A stretch of DNA of 64,000 nucleotides from contig JASXSU010000003.1 in assembly GCA_030674875.1 (NCBI GenBank), positions 62,001 through 126,000 of the forward strand, in the 5' to 3' direction. The notes under the pieces are model-generated. The model made no database searches. It had not been told where the DNA came from and saw only the letters and a list, made by a program, of their open reading frames with translations. Each line of letters starts with the position of its first letter. Position 1 is the stretch's first letter. The position numbers and the translations under genes were made by a program. Below, in pieces: positions 18,677 to 27,860 of this stretch. The stretch comes from Candidatus Endonucleibacter sp. (ex Gigantidas childressi) (lineage in GTDB: Bacteria; Pseudomonadota; Gammaproteobacteria; Pseudomonadales; Endozoicomonadaceae).

Positions 18677-18826
18677 GTTAGTTTTCCTAAGATTTATCGT
18701 GATTGTATGGGTTACTAACGAAGTGCTTGACTTTTTCAAACTTCTCATTAATTCTGTCGAAGATATTGCTTTCTTGTAAATAAAAAATGTTAGGATAGGG
18801 CATTAACTCTAACTAGAGTACGGGAT

Positions 18827-19978
18827 ATGGGTGGTTTTTATCTCAAGGCTAAAGAGATATTTACAGAAGGCAAAATCATTGCTAACGCTTTTATTGAGAT
18901 ATCCAATGGCCTGATAGTTAGCATTGGCGATCGGCCCATTAACAGCTATAGCGTTGTCGACTTGGGGGGCGGTAAAATTGTACCTGGTTTTATTGATATC
19001 CATATTCATGGTAGCGGTGGCTGTGATGTTATGGATGCCAGTTATGAGGCTCTAAATACTATATCTCTAGCTATTGCAGCTAATGGTGTGACCGGTTTTC
19101 TTGGTACCACGGTTACATCCTCTTGGGATGCAACTCTTTGTGCTTTGAAAAATATTAATGAATGCTTCAACATCGGTTTGAAAGGAGCTGAACTGCTAGG
19201 TGCATATAGTGAGGGACTTTTTTTTTCAGATCAGTTTAAAGGTGCTCATGTTTCAGAGTATTTCCTTGCACCTACTCAAGATCGGTTAGATATCATGATG
19301 GATGCCACAGGAGGGAAATTGAAAGTTTTGGCCATTGCGCCGGAGCTGGAAGGAGCCATTGATGCTATTCGCTACCTTACCAATAAAGGCATTAAAGTTA
19401 TGTTGGGCCACACTGGAGCAACCTACCAACAAAGTAAGGCTGCTTTTGATGCTGGCGCAGTGGGAGGGGTGCATATATTTAACCAAATGAGAGCTTTGCA
19501 CCATCGTGAGCCCGGCACTGTTGGCGCTATTTTGCAGAACCGTGATGCCTTTGCTGAATTAATAGCCGATGGTGTGCATGTAGATCCTGTGATTATGGAT
19601 TTGGTGTATAGGCTTAAAGGTGCGGATAAAACGGCTTTAATTACAGATTGTATATGCGCTGCAAATCTGGGAGATGGTGAGTATAAGTTGGGGTTGTTAA
19701 CAGTAACAGTGAAAAATGGCGTGGCTAGAACCCATACGGGAGCTTTGGCTGGGAGTACTTTAGCTATGAACAAAGCTGTTGCGAATATGATTAAGCTCGT
19801 AGGAATTTGTGCGCTTGATGCTGTGCATATGGCCTCTCTTACCCCAGCAACCTTGCTGGGGATAGATAAGGAGATGGGCAGTATTAAAGAAAATAAACGT
19901 GCAAATCTTGCTGTATTAGACGAAAACTATGATGTTACTATGACATTTGTCGACGGTAACGTTGTTTATCGGCGTTAA
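18827..19978 (+). CDS. nagA: N-acetylglucosamine-6-phosphate deacetylase
   Basis: 383 residues, the usual NagA length. GGGKIVPGFIDIHIHGSGG carries the HxH metal motif, followed by NGVTGFLGTTVTS, then GHTGATYQQSKAAFDAGAVG with HIFNQM (metal histidines) and LIADGVHVDP. LITDCICAANLGDGEY carries the catalytic aspartate. The enzyme deacetylates GlcNAc-6-P in amino-sugar or peptidoglycan recycling. No nagB, nagE or regulator is adjacent, so it is a solitary gene. Confidence 0.95.
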   Translation: MGGFYLKAKEIFTEGKIIANAFIEISNGLIVSIGDRPINSYSVVDLGGGKIVPGFIDIHIHGSGGCDVMDASYEALNTISLAIAANGVTGFLGTTVTSSWDATLCALKNINECFNIGLKGAELLGAYSEGLFFSDQFKGAHVSEYFLAPTQDRLDIMMDATGGKLKVLAIAPELEGAIDAIRYLTNKGIKVMLGHTGATYQQSKAAFDAGAVGGVHIFNQMRALHHREPGTVGAILQNRDAFAELIADGVHVDPVIMDLVYRLKGADKTALITDCICAANLGDGEYKLGLLTVTVKNGVARTHTGALAGSTLAMNKAVANMIKLVGICALDAVHMASLTPATLLGIDKEMGSIKENKRANLAVLDENYDVTMTFVDGNVVYRR

Positions 19979-20113
19979 TAGCACAAAGCACTCTATTTTA
20001 ACTGGTTTGGTGATGTATCCAAGCGACCACTCTTGTTGTGATTTTATATTTACTCATCAGCAAGTATTTATGGGTAGCTTCAAACCAATTTGATCCACGT
20101 TACGATTAAGCGC

Positions 20114-20240
20114 TATGCCCATTTCCCTTGAATGTGTTAAGTGTTTGACTGCCCTAGCTTACTCCAAGCATTTATTGCTTGTAGAATCATGGGGGGCGTT
20201 CGTTTGTCGTATACTCTCATCTTCAATGGTAAATGGTATA
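20114..20240. repeat. ERIC-like element, full length, upstream of astC
   Basis: 127 bp, TATGCCCATTTCCCTTGAAT to TTCAATGGTAAATGGTATA, with the centre TTGCTTGTAGAATCATGGGG. It lies about 130 bp before the astC start. Confidence 0.75.
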
Positions 20241-20370
20241 AATATTTGGAGGTGAGAAGTAAAGATCGTGTCATTTTTGTAGAGAGTGATAGAACTGCGT
20301 TGATGCATAATTTATGACTATCAGGTAAGCTTACCAGCAATGACTGATCAAATAACAGTGGAATAAGGTA

Positions 20371-21579
20371 ATGGTTGAGTATTCGGTAAACCGTTCTAGC
20401 TATGATGAAGTAATGACTCCTAATTATGCTCCTCAGTCCATGATTCCGGTTCGTGGAAAAGGCTCAAGGATGTGGGATCAGCAAGGAAATGAGTATATTG
20501 ACTTTGCAGGTGGTATTGCCGTCAATGCCTTGGGTCATTGCCATCCAGAGTTGGTTAAAGCTCTGAAAGAACAGGGTGATAAGCTTTGGCATGTAAGTAA
20601 TGCATACACCAATGAGCCCGCTTTAAATTTAGCAAGGAAGTTAATCGATTGTAGCTTTGCAGACAAAGTGTTTTTCTGTAATTCCGGTACTGAAGCTAAT
20701 GAGGCTGCTTTAAAGTTGGCGCGTAAATATGCTTTTGATCACTTTGGCCCAGAAAAACATGAAATCATTTCATTTCTAAGCAGCTTTCATGGTCGCAGTT
20801 TATTTACAGTAAGTGTTGGTGGCCAACCAAAATATCAAGAAGGTTTTTCTCCCTTGCCTGGGGGTATAACACACTTGCCGTTTAATGATGTTGATGCACT
20901 GAAAAAACAGATATCGGACAAGACTTGTGCGGTTATTATTGAGCCTATTCAGGGTGAAGGAGGTATAAATGTAGGGACTAAAGAATTTATGGAGGCAGCT
21001 AGAGAGCAGTGTGACAAGCATAATGCATTGTTGGTGCTGGATGAAGTTCAGACGGGAATAGGTCGTACAGGAACGCTCTTCGCTTACATGGATGGTAATG
21101 TTACCCCAGACATTCTTGCTAGCGCGAAAGCGCTGGCATGCGGTTTTCCAATTGGTGCAATGTTGGCCACAAACAAAGTTGCCGATAGTCTGAGCTTAGC
21201 TTCGCATGGCAGCACTTATGGAGGCAACCCTCTTGCCTGCGCTGTTGCTCTTGCAGCACTGAATTTGATAGATGATAAGCTGTTGGAGAATGTTGCTCTG
21301 AAGCACAATTTGTTCAGAAAACATTTGGAAGCACTCAATAAAAAATACAATATTTTTTCAGATATTAGGGGGAAAGGTTTGTTGGTAGGTGCTGTGCTGA
21401 ATGAAAGTTTGGCAGGAAAAGGTAAAGACTTTCAGGTGGCAGCTGGCGCAGAAGGTGTAATGTTATTGTTGGCAGGTAAGAGCACTTTGCGGATGACACC
21501 GTCTCTTATCATTACGGATGATGATATACAGGAAGGCATGAAAAGATTAGATAAAGCTATTGCCTCTGTCTTAGGATGA
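20371..21579 (+). CDS. astC: Succinylornithine/acetylornithine aminotransferase
   Basis: 402 residues, class-III PLP aminotransferase of the ArgD/AstC type. Landmarks are [38 protein letters not shown], the PLP aspartate in [13 protein letters not shown], and the Schiff-base lysine in [17 protein letters not shown] (about K252). In the AST pathway it transaminates N2-succinylornithine to succinylglutamate semialdehyde. Assignment as astC rather than argD rests on the downstream astA and astD. GGAATAAGG precedes the ATG. Confidence 0.92.
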   Translation: MVEYSVNRSSYDEVMTPNYAPQSMIPVRGKGSRMWDQQGNEYIDFAGGIAVNALGHCHPELVKALKEQGDKLWHVSNAYTNEPALNLARKLIDCSFADKVFFCNSGTEANEAALKLARKYAFDHFGPEKHEIISFLSSFHGRSLFTVSVGGQPKYQEGFSPLPGGITHLPFNDVDALKKQISDKTCAVIIEPIQGEGGINVGTKEFMEAAREQCDKHNALLVLDEVQTGIGRTGTLFAYMDGNVTPDILASAKALACGFPIGAMLATNKVADSLSLASHGSTYGGNPLACAVALAALNLIDDKLLENVALKHNLFRKHLEALNKKYNIFSDIRGKGLLVGAVLNESLAGKGKDFQVAAGAEGVMLLLAGKSTLRMTPSLIITDDDIQEGMKRLDKAIASVLG

Positions 21580-21687
21580 AACCAGTCGCTCAAGCAAAAA
21601 TCAGAGAGGTTTTTAGTTATGTTGTTATTAGCCAGAGATCTATGCGTCATAGCGTAATTGGAGCTGGTAGCTGCAGCCAGAAAAACT

Positions 21688-21805
21688 ATATCAGTTGTTA
21701 TTTTAGGTGTGAATATGAGTCAAACTAATCTCCATGAGCCTACATATATGGTTGTGGTAAGAGAAGTAAACGGCATACGCCTTCAATCAGAATTGGTGTC
21801 ACATA
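21688..21805. repeat. ERIC-like element (degenerate), between astC and the DUF1338 gene
   Basis: TATATCAGTTGTTATTTTAG at the left, then CTCCATGAGCCTACATATAT and GCATACGCCTTCAATCAGAA at the right; several arm positions are eroded. Confidence 0.5.
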
Positions 21806-21865
21806 TCTGATTTTCTAAACGTGATGAGTATATTGGAGCGGCCAACAACAATAATGGAGTAAGTC

Positions 21866-22675
21866 ATGAGTACAGATATCCATCATCTTTTTGATGATAT
21901 ATGGGAGAGTTATCTTCTTTTGGCTCCTGATGCCAAGCAGATTCATCAGTTATTTGCCAAAGAAAATAATGATTGCATAACTAATGACCACATAGCACTT
22001 AGAACATTTAACTTGCCAAAGGTCAGCCTAAAAAAAATATCTTTCCCTTTTTTGCAAGCTGGCTATAAGGTCAAAGATGAGTATGAGTTTCCTGCTAGAA
22101 AATTATTGGCCCGCTATTTTCAACATAATGACCCAACACTACCAAAAGTGTTTATCAGCGAACTATTGGTAGAAAAGTTATCAGGAGAATCTGCGCAAAT
22201 TATTGAGAAGCTGGTGGCCCAAGTTGATGAAGAGCAAGTATTGGCAGATGGCTTTTGTCATTCTGGAAGACCATGGGAGATAGATCTGCACGATTATGAA
22301 CAGCTGCTTCAGGAAAGTGAATATGCGTCTTGGGTTGCGGCTCATGGTTATCAGGCTAATCACTTTACCGTATCTATTAATCACTTTAGTTCTGACCATA
22401 ATATTCAGCAAGTTAATCAGAAGATAATGGATGCAGGTTTTAAAATGAATGATAGTGGGGGCCTTATAAAAGGGTCACCCAGCGTTCTTCTGGAGCAGTC
22501 TTCAACTTTAGCCAGTGATGTTCGGGTTAATTTTGCTGATGGATATCGGGTTATACCTGGTTGTTTTTACGAGTTTGCTAAACGCTACCCCATGATAGAC
22601 GGCAAATTATATCAGGGCTTTGTTGCGACCTCAGCAGATAAAATATTTGAAAGCACTAATACAAAAAAGTCATAG
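21866..22675 (+). CDS. DUF1338 family protein (2-oxoadipate dioxygenase/decarboxylase-like)
   Basis: 269 residues. The DUF1338 family includes HglS/YdcJ, an Fe(II)-dependent 2-oxoadipate dioxygenase/decarboxylase. Likely metal ligands are visible: the histidine in NDHIALRTF, the histidine in GYQANHFTVSINH, and the glutamate in PGCFYEFAKRYP. Shorter DUF1338 members inside AST clusters are a recurring context in marine gammaproteobacteria, but their substrate is not established. The GGAG ribosome-binding site and the plus-strand position between astC and astA suggest a role in arginine or related amino-acid breakdown. Confidence 0.85.
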   Translation: MSTDIHHLFDDIWESYLLLAPDAKQIHQLFAKENNDCITNDHIALRTFNLPKVSLKKISFPFLQAGYKVKDEYEFPARKLLARYFQHNDPTLPKVFISELLVEKLSGESAQIIEKLVAQVDEEQVLADGFCHSGRPWEIDLHDYEQLLQESEYASWVAAHGYQANHFTVSINHFSSDHNIQQVNQKIMDAGFKMNDSGGLIKGSPSVLLEQSSTLASDVRVNFADGYRVIPGCFYEFAKRYPMIDGKLYQGFVATSADKIFESTNTKKS

Positions 22676-22750
22676 AGAAGTAATGATCTCTGTGAAAAGT
22701 CTGTAATATTACAACTAAAATATTTTTGTCGAGTATGGCTATTGTGTTGT

Positions 22751-22876
22751 TATACTCAAAGGATTTGCAGTTACTATGAGGAGACAAGTGAGAGAAGCTA
22801 CAAAGATTAGGAGTGCTTAGAGTCTATGGTGAGCTAACGCAGTAAATAAATCCTCACTTTCAAAGGGGATAGTATA
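22751..22876. repeat. ERIC-like element (degenerate), upstream of astA
   Basis: TATACTCAAAGGATTTGCAG to TTTCAAAGGGGATAGTATA, about 126 bp, with the inner arms strongly eroded. Nothing else is recognised between 22877 and 23038. Confidence 0.55.
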
Positions 22877-23038
22877 GATATTCTGATAATACACAGTGGT
22901 GCTTGGCTCTCATCCTTTGTTTTTGGGTGTGCTGAGGCAGCAACGCCTTAATTGATCTGCATAAGTAAACGCATCAAGAACATGCATTCCTAGATGATAT
23001 TAGAGTGTATTGCGACATAAACTAAGGAGTGTGACGTC

Positions 23039-24094
23039 ATGATGATTATTAGACCTATTACCTCTGAAGATCATGAGGCGCTATGGAGTATTGCCAATAA
23101 AACGGGACCAGGTTTTACTTCTCTTCAACCCAGTCGTAGCGCTGTAAAAAATACTCTAGAGCGAGCTTTAATATCTATGGACGCTAGTCCACCTGAAGGG
23201 GCTCTCTATTTATTTGTTCTAGAAGATAAGTCCATCAGTCGTGTTGTTGGGGTTTGCGGTATTGAATCTGCTGTAGGTTTAAGTACACCTTGGTATAACT
23301 ACAAAGTTAGTACTCACGTCCATGTGTCTGAGGAACTGGGGGTTTATAATCGTTATGACACGTTGAGTATTTGCAATGATCATACTGGTTATTCTGAATT
23401 GTGTAGTTTGTTTCTAGATCCAGAATATCGTCATTCCCGTAATGGACAGTTATTGTCTAAGTCACGGTTTCTTTTTCTTGCCGGTTATCCTTACAGGTTT
23501 AGTGATGAGATTATTGCAGAAATGCGAGGTTATTCTACTGCTGAAGGAGTTTCTCCTTTTTGGGAAGGGCTGGGTAGGAACTTTTTTTCTGTAGACTTTA
23601 AGACTGCGGACCAGCAGATGTCGAAGGGTAAAGCCTTTATTGCCGAGCTAATGCCTCGTAATCCTGTATATGTTAATTTACTTCCTGAAGATGCTCAGGC
23701 GGCCATTGCCAAAACCCATGAGAACACATTTGCCGCACGAAAAATACTAGAAAGAGAAGGTTTCCGTTATAGAGGGTATGTTGATATTTTTGATGGAGGT
23801 CCATTACTGGAAGCGTCTGTTAAAGACATTAGAGCAGTGAGTGCATCGGCATTGCACCATGTGAAAATAAATAATGATAGTGTCGTAGAATCTAGCGAGG
23901 ATTGTTTTATTTCCAATGAGCAATTTAGTGGTTTTCGCTGTGGGATGGGTTCTGTGTCTTTTGAAAGCCCCTCAACTGTTTACATGACTAAGGATCTGGC
24001 AAGAGCCCTCCACGTTAATGATACTGAAGTGGTAAGAGTTGTTCCATGCTCAAGCGTAAATGCCAATACTAAGAGTAAGATGCTTAATGTGTAA
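23039..24094 (+). CDS. astA: Arginine N-succinyltransferase
   Basis: 351 residues, close to the family length (about 340). The start MMIIRPITSEDHEALWSIAN, the GFTSLQPSRSAVKNTLERA segment and ELCSLFLDPEYRHSRNGQLL are diagnostic of AstA. YVNLLPEDAQAAIAKTHENT lies in the C-terminal half. It transfers succinyl from succinyl-CoA to arginine, the first AST step. AAGGAG precedes two consecutive ATG codons; either could be used. Confidence 0.95.
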   Translation: MMIIRPITSEDHEALWSIANKTGPGFTSLQPSRSAVKNTLERALISMDASPPEGALYLFVLEDKSISRVVGVCGIESAVGLSTPWYNYKVSTHVHVSEELGVYNRYDTLSICNDHTGYSELCSLFLDPEYRHSRNGQLLSKSRFLFLAGYPYRFSDEIIAEMRGYSTAEGVSPFWEGLGRNFFSVDFKTADQQMSKGKAFIAELMPRNPVYVNLLPEDAQAAIAKTHENTFAARKILEREGFRYRGYVDIFDGGPLLEASVKDIRAVSASALHHVKINNDSVVESSEDCFISNEQFSGFRCGMGSVSFESPSTVYMTKDLARALHVNDTEVVRVVPCSSVNANTKSKMLNV

Positions 24095-24098
24095 ATTC

Positions 24099-24226
24099 TA
24101 TACCCAAAGGATTTCAAGTTGCTACTAGGCGGCAAGTAAGCTAAGCTCCATGAGCCTACGAGTTGTAGGTGATCGGGGTGAGCGAGCGCAGCCAACAACG
24201 TAGCAGATTGAAAGGCGACGGGTATA
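24099..24226. repeat. ERIC-like element, full length, first of a back-to-back pair
   Basis: 128 bp from TATACCCAAAGGATTTCAAG to TTGAAAGGCGACGGGTATA, almost the same as the copies at 7401 and 13812. Its terminal TA is shared with the next element. Confidence 0.9.
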
Positions 24227-24348
24227 TACCAGTTACCACAGATGGTGGGGATAGGCGACAAACTAGCGAGGCCTAATGATCCTACTAATAGTAGGTGTTT
24301 TGGGTTAGTGAGAGTGTTAACAGCCACACCCTTAAGGGAGCGTGGTAT
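24225..24348. repeat. ERIC-like element, second of a back-to-back pair
   Basis: TATACCAGTTACCACAGATG to GGGAGCGTGGTATA, belonging to the other arm subtype (GTTACC arms instead of GTCGCC). It follows the 24099 copy with no spacer and ends 40 bp before astD. Confidence 0.8.
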
Positions 24349-24387
24349 ACACTTTGATGTATTTTCCCATAGGAAGTAAGTAAAAGT

Positions 24388-25860
24388 ATGAATCAATCAC
24401 ACTATATCAATGGTCGTTGGCTGAGCGGTGAGGGTTCGTCATTTCAGTCATTAAATCCGGTTACTAAAGAGATTATTTGGGAAGGTGCGTCAGCAAACCG
24501 CAAGCAGGTTAATGCGGCAGTAGCTTCTGCAAGAGCATCGCTGTTAGAGTGGTCAGGTAGGCCCTTGTCTGAACGTCAGGAAATTATTACTTGTTTTGCG
24601 GAGCAGGTTGAAAAGTTTGGTGATAGGCTGGCAGTTGTTATTGCCAAAGAAACTGGAAAGCCACTTTGGGAATCCAAAACAGAAGTGATGGCAATCAAAG
24701 GTAAGATTGCTTTATCTATTAGGGCATACTCAGAGCGTACAGGTGCTGTAGGACATAGCGCACCTGTGGGCAAGGCGATGATTCGGCACAAGTCACACGG
24801 AGTAGTGGCAGTTTTTGGCCCTTATAATTTTCCCGGACATTTACCCAATGGCCATATTGTACCGGCTCTGCTTGCTGGTAACACCGTTGTTTTTAAGCCT
24901 AGTGAATTAACACCTGCAACAGCAAAAGAAGTGGTAAAGCTCTGGGATGAATCTGGGTTGCCAGCTGGTGTGTTAAATCTTGTTCAGGGGGGGAAAGAGA
25001 CAGGTATGGCTTTGGCCTCTAATTCTGATATTAATGGTTTGTTTTTCACGGGAAGCTCCGCTACTGGTAAGTTTATTCATAAGCAGTTTGGTGGCCATCC
25101 TGAGAAAATGCTGGCTTTGGAAATGGGTGGTAACAATCCTCTTATTGTTACTGAAGTAAGTAATAGAAAAGCAGCAATACACGACACAATACACTCTTCA
25201 TTTATTACAGCAGGGCAACGTTGCACTTGCTCAAGGCGATTATTTGTTCCTATCGGTTCCTGGGGTGATCAGTTTCTAGATGAACTGGTAAACACCAGCT
25301 CACGTATAAAGGTGGGATGTTGGGATGATGATCCCCAGCCATTTATGGGGGCGCTCATCTCAGAGCAAGCAGCAGACAGTATACTCGCGGCGCAACAGCA
25401 TTTAATGGTATTAGGTGCTACGTCTCTGTTGAAAAGTCGAAAAATTAAAGAAGGAACAGCTTTATTAAGCCCAGGAATTATTGACGTAACAGAAGTAAAG
25501 AGTCTGCCAGACGAAGAGTACTTTGGCCCATTTCTGCAGGTGATAAGGTATAACAATTTTACAAATGCTATCGAAGAGGCAAATAATACACGTTACGGGC
25601 TTTCTGCTGGACTTTTTAGTGATCATAAGTCAGATTATGATCTATTTTTTAAGCACATCCGTGCAGGTATTGTTAACTGGAACCGCCCCATCACCGGTAG
25701 TAGTAGTGCTGCTCCTTTTGGTGGAGTAGGAGAAAGTGGAAATCATCGGCCTAGTGCTTATTTTGCGGCTGATTATTGCTCTTACCCAGTTGCGAGTGTT
25801 GAGTCTGGAGAATTGATTATGCCTGATAAGCTTGCGCCAGGGCTGTCTAGTTTGGAATAA
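24388..25860 (+). CDS. astD: Succinylglutamate semialdehyde dehydrogenase
   Basis: 490 residues, aldehyde dehydrogenase superfamily. The NAD-binding loop is FFTGSSATGKFIHKQFGG, the catalytic glutamate is in LALEMGGNNPLIV, and the catalytic cysteine is in FITAGQRCTCSRRLFV. EEYFGPFLQVIRY and GGVGESGNHRPSAYFAADYC follow; the last is characteristic of AstD. It oxidises succinylglutamate semialdehyde to succinylglutamate, the fourth AST step. Confidence 0.95.
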   Translation: MNQSHYINGRWLSGEGSSFQSLNPVTKEIIWEGASANRKQVNAAVASARASLLEWSGRPLSERQEIITCFAEQVEKFGDRLAVVIAKETGKPLWESKTEVMAIKGKIALSIRAYSERTGAVGHSAPVGKAMIRHKSHGVVAVFGPYNFPGHLPNGHIVPALLAGNTVVFKPSELTPATAKEVVKLWDESGLPAGVLNLVQGGKETGMALASNSDINGLFFTGSSATGKFIHKQFGGHPEKMLALEMGGNNPLIVTEVSNRKAAIHDTIHSSFITAGQRCTCSRRLFVPIGSWGDQFLDELVNTSSRIKVGCWDDDPQPFMGALISEQAADSILAAQQHLMVLGATSLLKSRKIKEGTALLSPGIIDVTEVKSLPDEEYFGPFLQVIRYNNFTNAIEEANNTRYGLSAGLFSDHKSDYDLFFKHIRAGIVNWNRPITGSSSAAPFGGVGESGNHRPSAYFAADYCSYPVASVESGELIMPDKLAPGLSSLE

Positions 25861-25864
25861 AAAT

Positions 25865-25990
25865 CATACCCGTTACCATTGAGGGTATGGGGAGGCGAGA
25901 AACTAACGAAGCCCTATATCCTGCGAGTAGTTGGTACGTGTGGTGAGTGAGGTCAGTCAACAATCTCGCACATTAAATGGGAATGGATAA
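25865..25990. repeat. ERIC-like element (degenerate) plus a cut-off second copy
   Basis: CATACCCGTTACCATTGAGG to about GGGAATGGATAA. Right after it, 25997-26016 (TATACCCGTCGCCTTTCAAG) is the perfect left end of the other subtype, cut off exactly where the IS30 element begins. Confidence 0.7.
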
Positions 25991-26017
25991 TAGGTTTATA
26001 CCCGTCGCCTTTCAAGC

Positions 26018-26600
26018 AATAAGTGCAATCGGCTGTCCTGTGTAGACTTTGAGTGGTGTCCACCCCCCCTAAAACCTTCCTAGGATATTGATCAACATTC
26101 CCATTGTCCTCACATCGTCTTCTGTCAGATGACGGAACGCCATTTTTTTAGGCCAGGTTCTCCGAATGATGCCATTGGTATTTTCGTTAGTTCCCCGCTG
26201 ATAACTAGCATAAGGCTTGGCAAAGTAGATATCTGCATTCATTGCTTTTGCTACCTTTTCATGGGCTGTAAACTCACCATCATTATCTAGGGTGATTGTG
26301 CAGACCGATGACACCAGCTTCAGGAATTTGATCATACTTTCAGCACCGCAGCCATCATCACTGGCATTACGACTCAACTCTCGTGATAAAGCACTCTCAC
26401 TAATACCTACTGACACTGCGATTTCTTTCTGAATGCAGTCTGTTCTAAGAAGAGCCTTAATCTAATACCGTTGCCCTTGAGTCAGCTGCTTGTATTGCCT
26501 GGTTTGAGTACTCATTCTTGGCTTACATTGTTAGTGTGAGAGCTACAAATATACCGGCAGCTGGCTCACCTATAAAATTTCAGTCAATTGCACTTATTAT
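26018..26600. mobile_element. IS30-family insertion sequence, internally deleted
   Basis: Terminal inverted repeats are visible: AATAAGTGCAATCGGCTG at 26018-26035 and, reading inward from the other end, ATAATAAGTGCAATTGACTG (26600-26581). The element is only about 580 bp, roughly half of a normal IS30 (about 1 kb), so it has lost internal sequence. Its insertion cut an ERIC-like copy, which is therefore older. Confidence 0.75.
26069..26515 (-). pseudogene. IS30-family transposase, internally deleted with a premature stop
   Basis: From the ATG at 26515 the frame encodes the IS30 N-terminal helix-turn-helix (KQLTQGQRY, stop, IKALLRTDCIQKEIAVSVGI, then SESALSRELSRN), so an amber codon interrupts the DNA-binding domain. 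The frame then jumps to the catalytic core (TITLDNDGEFTAHEKVAKA, then PYASYQRGTNENTNGIIRR) and ends at MGMLINILGRF. About half of the usual 320-340 residues are missing, including the first catalytic aspartate region. Confidence 0.85.
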
Positions 26601-26618
26601 ATTAATCCAGCAATTTAT
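26549..26618. repeat. Short (about 70 bp) repeat including the IS30 end, shared with 30172-30240
   Basis: Starts TATACCGGCAGCTGGCTCAC, continues through the IS30 inverted repeat (CAGTCAATTGCACTTAT) and ends ATATTAATCCAGCA. The copy at 30172-30240 is nearly identical and lies directly before cas3. Part of the tail (TATTAATCCAGCATCAGTATA) occurs a third time near 29262. Confidence 0.7.
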
Positions 26619-27322
26619 AATGTGAGGTTACTAAGATCGAGATCGGCATCCACATGATCATGTTTATTGTAATAATCAACAAGGAAATACGCCTTACGGT
26701 AACAGATAAAGCTATTTGCATATGTATACTTGAGATAAAGTATTTTGTTATGCTGGTTCTCATATAGATGATAATATTTATAATCAGAAAAGCTCTCAAA
26801 ACATTTTTTGCTCTCCATAAGATAAAAATCCATAGGGTCTTTAAGTTTACTTTTACATAATCGCAAAGTTTCAACCGAGCTCTGATTTTGTGTATCACGT
26901 TTCCATTGAAAATCATACAGATTTAGATTTTTGTGTTTATTGTCTACGCCACATTCATAGTCCACTTCCTCATCAACAGTAAGTAATTTATAATGAAATA
27001 TATTGCCTCTAGTAGGCTCTAGAAGAAGATATGCTTCGGTACAAGAATTAGAGACTGTGGATTTGAAGCTGGAGAGACCAAAAGGTTCAGTTAATGCATG
27101 ATTTTCAGGGTGATATTTTCTAACAAGCAGGTTGAATGCTGTTTTGGTTCCACCATACTTATCATTGTATTGAATGACACAGTCATGCTCTACATTAAAG
27201 CATAAAAACATAGAATTTTTAATTTTATGTATATCAAAAAAATAATTAAAAAGGTCGACACCAAAAGACACGCTAGGACAAAATACGAAAAATACGCAAA
27301 ATACACATAAACCTTTCTTCAT
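26615..27322 (-). CDS. Hypothetical secreted protein
   Basis: About 235 residues if started at 27322, where the product begins with a clear signal peptide (MKKGLCVFCVFFVFCPSVSF); an in-frame ATG at 27355 would add 11 residues. The mature part is rich in Tyr, Asp, Lys and contains several cysteines (FLCFNVEHDC, SNSCTEAYLLLEPT, DYECGVDNKH), suggesting disulfides in the periplasm or outside the cell. I recognise no domain. The sequence is very AT-rich. The stop codon lies inside the 70-bp repeat at the IS30 junction, so the original C-terminus may have been replaced by the insertion. Confidence 0.6.
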   Translation of the reverse strand: MKKGLCVFCVFFVFCPSVSFGVDLFNYFFDIHKIKNSMFLCFNVEHDCVIQYNDKYGGTKTAFNLLVRKYHPENHALTEPFGLSSFKSTVSNSCTEAYLLLEPTRGNIFHYKLLTVDEEVDYECGVDNKHKNLNLYDFQWKRDTQNQSSVETLRLCKSKLKDPMDFYLMESKKCFESFSDYKYYHLYENQHNKILYLKYTYANSFICYRKAYFLVDYYNKHDHVDADLDLSNLTL

Positions 27323-27510
27323 CGTAATAATACTCACAATAGATTTAAAAAACATAGCATAAGGTAAAATTTATTTAAGTCAACATTATTTTAAAACAAT
27401 AATATGAATGAACGTACAAATAAAACAACACAAGCAGCTGGTTCTTAAGCAACGATACAGGATTTAGGCATTCCTGAAAAACTATGCTAGGAGAAAACAG
27501 CATAAAATAG

Positions 27511-27646
27511 ATACGCATTATCCTTGAAGGTGGGCCGAGGTTGACTATTATCGCTCACCCCAAGCACCTACTATTCTTGGGCTCATGGGGCTCATGGGGC
27601 TCATGGGGCTTGTCGCCTGCCACCACCTTCAAGGATAACGGGTATA
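27511..27646. repeat. ERIC-like element with an internal 9-bp triplication
   Basis: ATACGCATTATCCTTGAAGG to CCTTCAAGGATAACGGGTATA. In the centre CTCATGGGG occurs three times in tandem (27582-27608) where other copies have one. No other feature is seen in 27356-27860. Confidence 0.75.
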
Positions 27647-27860
27647 TACATGAAAGGCGACATTCAGCACTTTCTGTACATAAGAAATTAATAATATTAC
27701 GTCTTATAAGCCCTGCGAACCTTATCTAAAAGCTGCAAGAGTTGCAGTGAAAGAACTACGTAGCTCTGCTCTACTGAATTAACGAGTAGCTACAGCTTCC
27801 AAAGTTAGTTATTGTGAGCACCAACGTATTTGTTCAAACAAAAAGGCAAATATTGCTCTA

